NCBI GenBank assembly: GCA_951804985.1
Contig: OX638133.1
Span: 30,901,963 to 30,965,962, forward strand
Reading direction: 5' to 3'
DNA from: Dryomyza anilis
Taxonomy: Eukaryota > Arthropoda > Insecta > Diptera > Dryomyzidae
DNA length: 64,000 nt
The translations under genes and the position numbers were made by a program. Positions 51,501 through 62,681 of the stretch are shown here, one piece after another (within the stretch, counting starts at the first letter, position 1; each line of letters starts with the position of its first letter). Under the pieces are notes generated by a model, which worked only from the letters and a program-made list of their open reading frames with translations, had not been told where the DNA came from and did not search any database.

Positions 51501-54500
51501 GTCCTAGAGGGTCGAAAGTAGGCGCATTTTATAGACATTTAATGCATTATTTTTCATTGTTAATTTGATATAATCGGTGGGTTCCGGAATAATAAGGTTT
51601 TGAAAATCGATTTTTAAACATTTTCTTTAATTGGCTGTAACTCCTAAACGGAGCGTCCTAGAGGGTCGAAAGTAGGCGCATTTTATAGACATTTCGTTCG
51701 GTGGGTTCCGGAATAATAAGGTTTTGAAAATCGATTTTTAAACATTTTCTTTAATTGGCCGTAACTCCTAAACGGAGCGTCCTAGAGGGTCGAAAGTAGG
51801 CGCATTTTATAGACATTTAATGCATTATTTTTCATTGTTAATTTGATATAATTCGATCGGTGGGTTCCGAAATAATAAGGTTTTGAAAATCGATTTTTAA
51901 ACATTTTCTTTAATTGGCCGTAACTCCTAAACGGAGCGTCCTAGAGGGTCGAAAGTAGGCGCATTTTATAGACATTTAATGCATTATTTGTCATTGTTAA
52001 TTTGATATAATTCGATCGGTGGGTTCCGGAATAATAAGGTTTTGAAAATCTATTTTTAAACATTTTCTTTAATTGGCCGTAACTCCTAAACGGAGCGTCC
52101 TAGAGGGTCGAAAGTAGGCGCATTTTATAGACATTTAATGCATTATTTTTCATTGTTATTTTGATATAATTCGATCGGTGGGTTCCGGAATAATAAGGTT
52201 TTGAAAATCGATTTTTAAACATTTTCTATAATTGGCTGTAACTCCTAAACGGAGCGTCCTAGAGGGTCGAAAGTAGGCGCATTTTATAGACATTTCGTTC
52301 GGTGGGTTCCGGAATAATAAGGTTTTGAAAATCGATTTTTAAACATTTTCTTTAATTGGCCGTAACTGCTAAACGGAGCGTCCTAGAGGGTCGAAAGTAG
52401 GCGCATTTTATAGACATTTAATGCATAATTTTTCACTGTAAATTTCATATAATTCGATCGGTGGGTTCCGGAATAATAAGGTTTTGAAAATCGATTTTTA
52501 AACATTTTCTTTAATTGGCCGTAACTGCTAAACGGAGCGTCCTAGAGGGTCGAAAGTAGGCGCATTTTATAGACATTTAATGCATAATTTTTCACTGTAA
52601 ATTTCATATAATTCGATCGGTGGGTTCCGGAATAATAAGGTTTTGAAAATCGATTTTTAAACATTTTCTTTAATTGGCCGTAACTCCTAAACGGAGCGTC
52701 CTAGAGGGTCGAAAGTAGGCGCATTTTATAGACATTTAATGCATTATTTTTCATTGTTATTTTGATATAATTCGATCGGTGGGTTCCGGAATAATAAGGT
52801 TTTGAAAATCGATTTTTAAACATTTTCTATAATTGGCTGTAACTCCTAAACGGAGCGTCCTAGAGGGTCGAAAGTAGGCGCATTTTATAGACATTTCGTT
52901 CGGTGGGTTCCGGAATAATAAGGTTTTGAAAATCGATTTTTAAACATTTTCTTTAATTGGCCGTAACTGCTAAACGGAGCGTCCTAGAGGGTCGAAAGTA
53001 GGCGCATTTTATAGACATTTAATGCATAATTTTTCACTGTAAATTTCATATAATTCGATCGGTGGGTTCCGGAATAATAAGGTTTTGAAAATCGATTTTT
53101 AAACATTTTCTTTAATTGGCCGTAACTGCTAAACGGAGCGTCCTAGAGGGTCGAAAGTAGGCGCATTTTATAGACATTTAATGCATAATTTTTCACTGTA
53201 AATTTCATATAATTCGATCGGTGGGTTCCGGAATAATAAGGTTTTGAAAATCGATTTTTAAACATTTTCTTTAATTGGCCGTAACTTCTAAACGGAGCGT
53301 CCTAGAGGGTCGAAAGTAGGCGCATTTTATAGACATTTAATGCATTATTTTTCATTGTTAATTTGATATAATTCGATCGGTGGGTTCCGGAATAATAAGG
53401 TTTTGAAAATCGATTTTTAAACATTTTCTTTAATTGGCCGTAACTCCTAAACGGAGCGTCCTAGAGGGTCGAAAGTAGGCGCATTTTATAGACATTTAAT
53501 GCATAATTTTTCATTGTTAATTTGATATAATTCGATCGGTGGGTTCCGGAATAATAAGGTTTTGAAAATCGAGTTTTAAACATTTTCTTTAATTGGCCGT
53601 AACTCCTAAACGGAGCGTCCTAGAGGGTCGAAAGTAGGCGCATTTTATAGACATTTAATGCATTATTTTTCATTGTTAATTTGATATAATTCGATCGGTG
53701 GGTTCCGGAATAATAAGGTTTTGAAAATCGATTTTTAAACATTTTCTTTAATTGGCCGTAACTTCTAAACGGAGCGTCCTAGAGGGTCGAAAGTAGGCGC
53801 ATTTTATAGACATTTAATGCATTATTTTTCATTGTTAATTTGATATAATTCGATCGGTGGGTTCCGGAATAATAAGGTTTTGAAAATCGATTTTTAAACA
53901 TTTTCTTTAATTGGCTGTAACTCCTAAACGGAGCGTCCTAGAGGGTCGAAAGTAGGCGCATTTTATAGACATTTAATGCATTATTTTTCATTGTTAATTT
54001 GATATAATTCGATCGGTGGGTTCCGGAATAATAAGGTTTTGAAAATCGATTTTTAAACATTTTCTTTAATTGGCCGTAACTTCTAAACGGAGCGTCCTAG
54101 AGGGTCGAAAGTAGGCGCATTTTATAGACATTTAATGCATTATTTTTCATTGTTAATTTGATATAATTCGATCGGTGGGTTCCGGAATAATAAGGTTTTG
54201 AAAATCGATTTTTAAACATTTTCTTTAATTGGCCGTAACTCCTAAACGGAGCGTCCTAGAGGGTCGAAAGTAGGCGCATTTTATAGACATTTAATGCATT
54301 ATTTTTCATTGTTAATTTGATATAATCGGTGGGTTCCGGAATAATAAGGTTTTGAAAATCGATTTTTAAACATTTTCTTTAATTGGCTGTAACTCCTAAA
54401 CGGAGCGTCCTAGAGGGTCGAAAGTAGGCGCATTTTATAGACATTTCGTTCGGTGGGTTCCGGAATAATAAGGTTTTGAAAATCGATTTTTAAACATTTT

Positions 54501-57500
54501 CTTTAATTGGCCGTAACTCCTAAACGGAGCGTCCTAGAGGGTCGAAAGTAGGCGCATTTTATAGACATTTAATGCATTATTTTTCATTGTTAATTTGATA
54601 TAATTCGATCGGTGGGTTCCGAAATAATAAGGTTTTGAAAATCGATTTTTAAACATTTTCTTTAATTGGCCGTAACTCCTAAACGGAGCGTCATAGAGGG
54701 TCGAAAGTAGGCGCATTTTATAGACATTTAATGCATTATTTGTCATTGTTAATTTGATATAATTCGATCGGTGGGTTCCGGAATAATAAGGTTTTGAAAA
54801 TCGATTTTTAAACATTTTCTTTAATTGGCCGTAACTCCTAAACGGAGCGTCCTAGAGGGTCGAAAGTAGGCGCATTTTATAGACATTTAATGCATTATTT
54901 TTCATTGTTATTTTGATATAATTCGATCGGTGGGTTCCGGAATAATAAGGTTTTGAAAATCGATTTTTAAACATTTTCTATAATTGGCTGTAACTCCTAA
55001 ACGGAGCGTCCTAGAGGGTCGAAAGTAGGCGCATTTTATAGACATTTCGTTCGGTGGGTTCCGGAATAATAAGGTTTTGAAAATCGATTTTTAAACATTT
55101 TCTTTAATTGGCCGTAACTGCTAAACGGAGCGTCCTAGAGGGTCGAAAGTAGGCGCATTTTATAGACATTTAATGCATAATTTTTCACTGTAAATTTCAT
55201 ATAATTCGATCGGTGGGTTCCGGAATAATAAGGTTTTGAAAATCGATTTTTAAACATTTTCTTTAATTGGCCGTAACTGCTAAACGGAGCGTCCTAGAGG
55301 GTCGAAAGTAGGCGCATTTTATAGACATTTAATGCATAATTTTTCACTGTAAATTTCATATAATTCGATCGGTGGGTTCCGGAATAATAAGGTTTTGAAA
55401 ATCGATTTTTAAACATTTTCTTTAATTGGCCGTAACTCCTAAACGGAGCGTCCTAGAGGGTCGAAAGTAGGCGCATTTTATAGACATTTAATGCATTATT
55501 TTTCATTGTTATTTTGATATAATTCGATCGGTGGGTTCCGGAATAATAAGGTTTTGAAAATCGATTTTTAAACATTTTCTATAATTGGCTGTAACTCCTA
55601 AACGGAGCGTCCTAGAGGGTCGAAAGTAGGCGCATTTTATAGACATTTCGTTCGGTGGGTTCCGGAATAATAAGGTTTTGAAAATCGATTTTTAAACATT
55701 TTCTTTAATTGGCCGTAACTGCTAAACGGAGCGTCCTAGAGGGTCGAAAGTAGGCGCATTTTATAGACATTTAATGCATAATTTTTCACTGTAAATTTCA
55801 TATAATTCGATCGGTGGGTTCCGGAATAATAAGGTTTTGAAAATCGATTTTTAAACATTTTCTTTAATTGGCCGTAACTGCTAAACGGAGCGTCCTAGAG
55901 GGTCGAAAGTAGGCGCATTTTATAGACATTTAATGCATAATTTTTCACTGTAAATTTCATATAATTCGATCGGTGGGTTCCGGAATAATAAGGTTTTGAA
56001 AATCGATTTTTAAACATTTTCTTTAATTGGCCGTAACTTCTAAACGGAGCGTCCTAGAGGGTCGAAAGTAGGCGCATTTTATAGACATTTAATGCATTAT
56101 TTTTCATTGTTAATTTGATATAATTCGATCGGTGGGTTCCGGAATAATAAGGTTTTGAAAATCGATTTTTAAACATTTTCTTTAATTGGCTGTAACTCCT
56201 AAACGGAGCGTCCTAGAGGGTCGAAAGTAGGCGCATTTTATAGACATTTCGTTCGGTGGGTTCCGGAATAATAAGGTTTTGAAAATCGAGTTTTAAACAT
56301 TTTCTTTAATTGGCCGTAACTCCTAAACGGAGCGTCCTAGAGGGTCGAAAGTAGGCGCATTTTATAGACATTTAATGCATTATTTTTCATTGTTAATTTG
56401 ATATAATTCGATCGGTGGGTTCCGGAATAATAAGGTTTTGAAAATCGATTTTTAAACATTTTCTTTAATTGGCTGTAACTCCTAAACGGAGCGTCCTAGA
56501 GGGTCGAAAGTAGGCGCATTTTATAGACATTTCGTTCGGTGGGTTCCGGAATAATAAGGTTTTGAAAATCGATTTTTAAACATTTTCTTTAATTGGCCGT
56601 AACTCCTAAACGGAGCGTCCTAGAGGGTCGAAAGTAGGCGCATTTTATAGACATTTCGTTCGGTGGGTTCCGGAATAATAAGGTTTTGAAAATCGATTTT
56701 TAAACATTTTCTTTAATTGGCTGTAACTCCTAAACGGAGCGTCCTAGAGGGTCGAAAGTAGGCGCATTTTATAGACATTTCGTTCGGTGGGTTCCGGAAT
56801 AATAAGGTTTTGAAAATCGATTTTTAAACATTTTCTTTAATTGGCCGTAACTTCTAAACGGAGCGTCCTAGAGGGTCGAAAGTAGGCGCATTTTATAGAC
56901 ATTTAATGCATAATTTTTCATTGTTAATTTGATATCATTCGATCGGTGGGTTCCAGAATAATAAGGTTTTGAAAATCGATTTTTAAACATTTTCTTTAAT
57001 TGGCCGTAACTCCTAAACGGAGCGTCGTAGAGGGTCGAAAGTAGGCGCATTTTATAGACATTTAATGCATAATTTTTCATTGTTAATTTGATATAATTCG
57101 ATCGGTGGGTTCCGGAATAATAAGGTTTTGAAAATCGATTTTTAAACATTTTCTTTAATTGGCTGTAACTCCTAAACGGAGCGTCCTAGAGGGTCGAAAG
57201 TAGGCGCATTTTATAGACATTTAATGCATTATTTTTCATTGTTAATTTGATATAATTCGATCGGTGGGTTCCGGAATAATAAGGTTTTGAAAATCGATTT
57301 TTAAACATTTTCTTTAATTGGCCGTAACTTCTAAACGGAGCGTCCTAGAGGGTCGAAAGTAGGCGCATTTTATAGACATTTAATGCATTATTTGTCATTG
57401 TTAATTTGATATAATTCGATCGGTGGGTTCCGGAATAATAAGGTTTTGAAAATCGATTTTTAAACATTTTCTTTAATTGGCTGTAACTCCTAAACGGAGC

Positions 57501-59090
57501 GTCCTAGAGGGTCGAAAGTAGGCGCATTTTATAGACATTTAATGCATTATTTGTCATTGTTAATTTGATATAATTCGATCGGTGTGTTCCGGAATAATAA
57601 GGTTTTGAAAATCGATTTTTAAACATTTTCTTTAATTGGCTGTAACTCCTAAACGGAGCGTCCTAGAGGGTCGAAAGTAGGCGCATTTTATAGACATTTA
57701 ATGCATTATTTTTCATTGTTAATTTGATATAATTCGATCGGTGGGTTCCGGAATAATAAGGTTTTGAAAATCGATTTTTAAACATTTTCTTTAATTGGCC
57801 GTAACTTCTAAACGGAGCGTCCTAGAGGGTCGAAAGTAGGCGCATTTTATAGACATTTAATGCATTATTTGTCATTGTTAATTTGATATAATTCGATCGG
57901 TGGGTTCCGGAATAATAAGGTTTTGAAAATCGATTTTTAAACATTTTCTTTAATTGGCTGTAACTCCTAAACGGAGCGTCCTAGAGGGTCGAAAGTAGGC
58001 GCATTTTATAGACATTTAATGCATTATTTGTCATTGTTAATTTGATATCATTCGATCGGTGGGTTCCAGAATAATAAGGTTTTGAAAATCGATTTTTAAA
58101 CATTTTCTTTAATTGGATGTAACTCCTAAACGGAGCGTCCTAGAGGGTCGAAAGTAGGCGCATTTTATAGACATTTAATGCATTATTTTTCATTGTTAAT
58201 TTGATATAATTCGATCGGTGGGTTCCGGAATAATAAGGTTTTGAAAATCGATTTTTAAACATTTTCTTTAATTGGCCGTAACTCCTAAACGGAGCGTCGT
58301 AGAGGGTCGAAAGTAGGCGCATTTTATAGACATTTAATGCATAATTTTTCATTGTTAATTTGATATAATTCGATCGGTGGGTTCCGGAATAATAAGGTTT
58401 TGAAAATCGATTTTTAAACATTTTCTTTAATTGGCTGTAACTCCTAAACGGAGCGTCCTAGAGGGTCGAAAGTAGGCGCATTTTATAGACATTTAATGCA
58501 TTATTTTTCATTGTTAATTTGATATAATTCGATCGGTGGGTTCCGGAATAATAAGGTTTTGAAAATCGATTTTTAAACATTTTCTTTAATTGACCGTAAC
58601 TCCTAAACGGAGCGTCCTAGAGGGTCGAAAGTAGGCGCATTTTATAGACATTTAATGCATTATTTTTCATTGTTAATTTGATATAATTCGATCGGTGTGT
58701 TCCGGAATAATAAGGTTTTGAAAATCGAGTTTTAAACATTTTCTTTAATTGGCCGTAACTCCTAAACGGAGCGTCCTAGAGGGTCGAAAGTAGGCGCATT
58801 TTATAGACATTTAATGCATTATTTTTCATTGTTAATTTGATATAATTCGATCGGTGGGTTCCGGAATAATAAGGTTTTGAAAATCGATTTTTAAACATTT
58901 TCTTTAATTGGCCGTAACTCCTAAACGGAGCGTCCTAGAGGGTCGAAAGTAGGCGCATTTTATAGACATTTAATGCATAATTTTTCACTGTAAATTTCAT
59001 ATAATTCGATCGGTGGGTTCCGGAATAATATGGTTTTGAAAATCGATTTTTAAACATTTTCTTTAATTGGCCGTAACTCCTAAACGGAGT
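48531..59090 (+). repeat. L-dominated satellite with 2,752- and 1,272-bp repeats
   Basis: About 50,690-53,441 and 53,442-56,190 are a tandem duplication of a 2,752-bp unit. Markers ACTTCTAAACGG (51,009/53,761, 51,327/54,079, 53,284/56,036), TTGTTATTTTGATATAA (52,155/54,907, 52,756/55,508) and AAAATCGAGTTTT (50,818/53,570) all keep that offset. Inside it a 601-bp unit (3x159 + 124) is doubled. Further right, the CGTCGTAGAGGG variant at 57,026 and 58,298 is 1,272 bp apart, eight L monomers. Apparent 93-residue frames on the minus strand at 54,534-54,815, 56,868-57,149 and 58,140-58,421 arise where one base change removes the stop codon built into each monomer. Confidence 0.85.
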
Positions 59091-59699
59091 GTCCTAGAGG
59101 GTCGAAAGTAGGCGCATTTTATAGACATTTAATGCATAATTTTTCATTGTAAATTTCATATAATTCGATCGGTGGGTTCCGGAATAATAAGGTTTTAAAA
59201 ATCAAAGGGTCGAAAGTAGGCGCATTTTATAGATATTTAATGCATAATTTTTCATTGTAAATTTCATTTAATTCGATCGGTGGGTTCCGGAATAATTAGG
59301 TTTTGAAAATCGATTTTTAAACATTTTCTTTAATTGGCCGTAACTCCTAAACGGAGCGTCCTAGAGGGTCGAAAGTAGGCGCATTTTATATAGGTTCCGG
59401 AATAATAAGGTTTTGAAAATCGATTTTAAAACATTTTCGTTAATTAGCCGTAACTCCTAAACGGAGCGTCCTAGAGGGTCGAAAGTAGGCGCATTTTATA
59501 GACATTTAATGCATAATTTTTCATTGTTAATTTCATATAATTCGATCGGTGGGTTCCGGAATAATAAGGTTTTGAAAATCAATGGGCCGTAACTCCTAAA
59601 CGGAGCGTCCTAGAGGGTCGAAAGTATTTTATAGACATTTTATAGACATTTAATGCATAATTTTTCATTGTAAATTTCATATAATTCGATTCGTGGGTT
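59091..59699 (+). repeat. Eroded right edge of the satellite array
   Basis: The last units are diverged and broken, unlike the sharp left edge. Fusions are AAAAATCAAAGGGTCGAAAG (59,198), TTTATATAGGTTCCGG (59,384), AAAATCAATGGGCCGTAACT (59,575) and GTATTTTATAGACATTTTATAGAC near 59,625. The last recognisable piece is TTCGATTCGTGGGTTTTGAAAATCAA, ending near 59,709. Decay at an array margin is expected where homogenisation by recombination is weak. Confidence 0.88.
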
Positions 59700-59726
59700 T
59701 TGAAAATCAATCAAATAACTTATAAA

Positions 59727-59815
59727 GATCGGTCTAGTGAATCCACAGAAATCACTTATTCAATTTCAGTTTTCTTTAAACCCGTATATCTCAGAAGCGG
59801 GGCGTCCTATGTAAA
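59727..59815 (+). repeat. Relic satellite monomer outside the array
   Basis: GATCGGT at 59,727, TTTCTTTAA at 59,771 and GCGTCCTA at 59,802 lie in monomer order. The ungapped stretch 59,771-59,809 matches the consensus core region at 27 of 39 positions by my count, and the distance from TTTCTTTAA to GCGTCC is 31 bp in both. From GATCGG to TTTCTTTAA it is 44 bp against 50 in a normal unit. The level of decay is far greater than anything inside the array. An open frame crossing this point is not considered a gene. Confidence 0.6.
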
Positions 59816-60338
59816 ATTGTTGAACATAATTTTTTTTAAACGCAGTGCTTTTCACTCCCAGATATTCACAAATAATGTATAAAAATGATATATTAAAATT
59901 GTCTGCTGAATTTTCGCCTTCATTGAAACTCTGGGAATAAACCTCCAGATGCTCGCTCAAGGTACTACTTCGAAGGCAGCATTATTTTGAAAATATTAAA
60001 TTTAATAATAGATTAAAATTGTGCCAAGTTCAATTTCGTGTTTCACTGCACGTATACCACATATAGTTGTTGGTCTAATTATGTGTATTGTACTACGTGG
60101 ATTTGTGGGAACAACAAAATATGAAAAATCGTGACCGAAACTGGCAGATTCTTATCGAGACACACTATAAAAACGTTATACAATAAATTTAATTTTATTT
60201 CATTTTCAATTTCTATAAACTTCCGTTTTGGCATTGCCAATAAAAAACATAATTACTGCAAAAACTCCAAATATAATTTGATTACGAAATCAAATCTCTA
60301 AATGTTTTCGTTACGTTTTTTGGTGTTCATGACATGCT
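59816..60338. other. AT-rich flank, nothing recognised
   Basis: This is unique-looking AT-rich DNA with frequent stops in all frames. No RNA gene, repeat or domain was seen. The short frames at 59,700-59,960 overlap on both strands and straddle the array edge, so they are treated as chance. Confidence 0.5.
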
Positions 60339-60653
60339 TCAAAATCGTGTTGTGTCGTTTTGTTGCGCTTTGTGTTTTGGTCGAATTTGACGCGAATCTC
60401 CAGAGAATACGCGATCGAACAATTTGAAGCGTGTTGTCGATGATGTCGTGGCGACAATGGTTGCTGTCTGGAGTTGTGCTGCTGAGTTGTGCTGCTGACA
60501 GTTGATTTTAGTAGAGTGTAGTGTAGTGGAGTAGAGTCTGTTTTCGAGAACGTGACATTTGCGCGTAATGCTCGCGTTTTGCTTGATTATGTCAAGCAAA
60601 CCTCTGAGCAAAATAAAATCAATATAAAAAAAAGTTTGTAAAATGCGCACCAA
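60339..60653 (-). other. Open frame of 104 codons, doubtful
   Basis: On the minus strand this frame runs from an ATG at 60,653 to a stop at 60,339. The middle is rich in Thr, Ser, Gln and Ala because the DNA is a run of short GTTGTGCTGCT-like and GTAGAGTGTAGTG-like repeats. I recognise no domain, signal peptide or membrane segment beyond a short hydrophobic start. The base composition is less AT-rich than its surroundings, which would also fit an untranslated first exon or promoter region of a gene lying outside the window. I do not claim that it is translated. Confidence 0.15.
60471..60496 (+). repeat. Perfect 13-bp tandem duplication
   Basis: GAGTTGTGCTGCT occurs twice without a gap, at 60,471-60,483 and 60,484-60,496. 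It is followed by imperfect repetition of GTAGAGTGTAGTGTAGTGG (60,512-60,530). Simple slippage explains it. Confidence 0.9.
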
Positions 60654-60966
60654 TTAAATTGGAATTTGAAATTTGTCAGGTGTGCAAATTAACGCATTGC
60701 GATCGACATTTCGAATATTTTCGCGGTAATTGCCCTTGGAGATCGATTTTGCCTAGTAGAAATTTAGCCAGTTCAACCCAAAACAAAATTCCTTGCATTT
60801 CCGTTTGAGGTATATGACTGATTAGCATAGTTTATGAAATTTTAAAGATATTTTAAATATGGGAGGAATCTGCCGTTCACCCATTGTTGCCAGTTTTGCA
60901 GAAAAAATACAGCTTAAGGGAATTCTCTGTTCTTGCGGGAAAAGATTTCACATACGACGAAAATTT
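60654..60966. other. Flanking DNA, nothing recognised
   Basis: This is AT-rich sequence. A plus-strand frame starting at 60,859 (73 codons) runs across the hairpin below and has no recognisable domain; it is probably chance. Confidence 0.4.
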
Positions 60967-60997
60967 CCCATGTGTGAGAAAAATACTCACACGTGGG
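60967..60997. other. Hairpin with 12-bp stem
   Basis: CCCATGTGTGAG and CTCACACGTGGG pair across the loop AAAAATA, with eleven Watson-Crick pairs and one mismatch that would be a G-U wobble if transcribed from the appropriate strand. TTTCCCACAC just after it (61,001-61,010) repeats part of the motif. There is no run of T typical of a terminator, and the setting is eukaryotic, so no terminator is called. Confidence 0.65.
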
Positions 60998-61081
60998 ACA
61001 TTTCCCACACGAAGAAAAGGCTGATGTACTTTGGGAACTTTTTAGGAATTGGTGAGATTTTTCTCATTTGGATATTGTGAG

Positions 61082-61173
61082 AATTGCACGAGGGAAAAAG
61101 GTATTTTCACCAAATTTAACGATCTTCCCATAATTGCACGAGGGAAAAATGTATTTCCACCAAATTTAACGAT
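61082..61173 (+). repeat. Tandem duplication, 50-bp period
   Basis: AATTGCACGAGGGAAAAA starts at 61,082 and again at 61,132. Each is followed by a GTATTT(T/C)(C)ACCAAATTTAACGAT stretch. The second copy stops after 42 bases. Two or three substitutions separate the copies. Short open frames on both strands here are by-products. Confidence 0.88.
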
Positions 61174-61654
61174 TAAATATTCCCCGGAAAAATTTGTCAT
61201 GAATATTTGGGGCATTAGTCCTGCAAACATTTTGGAAATTGGAAGATCTTGGGAAGCGTATAGTGGATTTTAAAATTTTGGTGATTTTAAAGGCAGATTC
61301 TCGGCATTTTTTGGGTATGTGACGAAAGTAGACAGGTTTTGATACAAACTTCGCATTTGTCTGCTTCAAATCTGTCCATAAAATGTTTTTAAAAAATTTT
61401 GTCTTGGACTATATTTTTTGTCAAAAATATACCCGAAATATTCCGGAAAGATGCCAGACAATTTGTCTAGGACAAATATTGAGAACGAGCAGTAAACTGG
61501 CAGCTTTTGATACAAAGAACTTCTTTCGGAAATATTGACTTGGATCTACCAAATAGTTGGTCATTTTAATATAGGGTTAAAATACAATGATCGGTTCCCG
61601 ATCATGACCCTAGCACAAATTCTATTAGGGTATGCATATTTTTAACTAAAATTA
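61174..61654. other. AT-rich flank, nothing firm
   Basis: No gene or RNA is recognised. TTTTGATACAAA occurs at 61,337 and 61,505, perhaps from an old duplication or an unrecognised dispersed repeat. Confidence 0.4.
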
Positions 61655-61870
61655 ATATACAGGGTGGTACGTTTTGTGGTGCAAATATTTTAGGGACTGA
61701 TTCCTTGGTTCATTTCATGAAAAAATTGTTCTAGAGTTAGGATCTATTTGGAACAACCAAAGATATACAGGATTTTTTCAAAATTTAATTTACAAAAATT
61801 TAAACAACCGTATACTATTTAACTTCTACAATGTATAGCCCAGAGCCAAAATATTACATTCGGTTTAAAG
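61655..61870 (+). mobile_element. Degenerate dispersed-repeat end, insect type (tentative)
   Basis: ATATACAGGGTGG followed by TTTTAGGGACTGATTCCT, CATTTCATGAAAAAATTGTTC and AAAGATATACAGGATTTTTT is the kind of string seen at the ends of degenerate transposons and MITE-like repeats in many insect genomes. This is recognition by general pattern only; I cannot name a family, and no target-site duplication or second end was found. The right boundary is arbitrary. Confidence 0.3.
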
Positions 61871-62681
61871 ATAATCGATCATAGTTTCTCGTAAAATTTT
61901 AATATTGGCATTATATGTGTTGCGCTAGGAGATTTTTCTAATCAAAGTAAAAAAAAATATATTTTATTACAACTTTTTTTATAAAACTCCGTTTTTCTCG
62001 AAATTTTTATCTATTATTTTATTTATCTTTTTTAATATTTGAATGTATCATAGTGTAATAAACAATTTCTTGATACAATATTTTTATCTCGCACTTATCG
62101 TTTTCCTTGCGTAGCACTTCTTGTAATGCTCTCAAAATTCTCAAATTTCTCAAAATACCATTTTATGATAAATAATACAATATTTAGTTTTTAAGGAATT
62201 CTTTTTTATGTATTTATTTTACAAAATTTTCATTCAGAATAGTTGTTAAAAAGTGTACTCCGTTATCTATCTTCATCGCAAAATTGACTCTAAATTCATA
62301 GCATAATGGGACCTAAACTTTAATAGAGGACCCGAAAGACTAACGAGTGACTTTACCACGGCGAAGTTTTCCATTCTCTGTTGCAATGTAATGCCGAATA
62401 GAAAATTATTGGCAGTCTCGTGTTTCGTTACCGAAACATATCGGTCTGAAATCCAAAACACTCATTACCGGGGAAACGACTAAAATTCATATCATTCTTT
62501 TTCTTTATTCATCCCTTTTTTGTACTATTTTAAAAAATACTATATTTTATTTTATTCTAAAGCCCATAGAATATTTAATATTATTAATAAAGTCTTCCAA
62601 ATTGATTTTACATATACACTTTGTGGTATTTAGCGTTTCATCCATGTGATTATCAAAATATTTATTTGGAATTTTTAGTCT
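61871..62681. other. AT-rich flank, nothing recognised
   Basis: This is very AT-rich, with poly(T) and poly(A) runs and AATAAA-like strings expected from composition. The 62-codon minus frame at 62,273-62,461 shows no domain. Confidence 0.4.

Larger units (their letters stand above)
411..59699 (+). repeat. Satellite DNA array, 159/124-bp monomer family
   Basis: The whole stretch consists of copies of one monomer in one orientation, apart from 16,284-17,236. The long form is 159 bp (reference 560-718) and the short form 124 bp (reference 719-842). Each monomer has a nearly invariant, GC-richer core of about 60 bp that begins GGCCGTAACTCCTAAACGG and runs to TTTTATAGACATT. The rest is an AT-rich half containing CGATCG (657-662 in L), TTCCGGAA (792-799 in S) and AAAATCGATTTT (813-824). 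Length classes seen are 159, 158, 154 (TCGAT lost), 143 (16 bp lost, giving AAAATCTTTAATT), 124, and forms with 25-bp or 18-bp deletions. No unrelated insertion or transposon was noticed inside the array. It could be centromeric, pericentromeric or subtelomeric heterochromatin; the sequence alone cannot say. I do not recognise the family. Confidence 0.97.

Noticed and set aside
11563..58421. Small proteins of 65-93 residues repeated along the array
   Set aside because: They are translated satellite monomers, opened by stop-codon mutations or core deletions. Frames occur in both arms of the palindrome and there is no start context, domain or neighbour supporting expression.
411..59699. CRISPR array
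   Set aside because: The repeats are contiguous 124-159-bp monomers that are conserved over their full length, with no unique spacers and no cas genes.
411..59699. Telomeric or rDNA repeat
   Set aside because: No short G-rich telomere motif and no rRNA-like sequence was seen; the unit is AT-rich with no recognisable RNA gene.
60967..60997. Rho-independent terminator
   Set aside because: There is no T-run after the stem and the setting is eukaryotic.
59700..61369. Short overlapping open frames in the flank
   Set aside because: They overlap on both strands, are 60-75 codons long, span the array edge, the hairpin or the 50-bp duplication, and show no domains.
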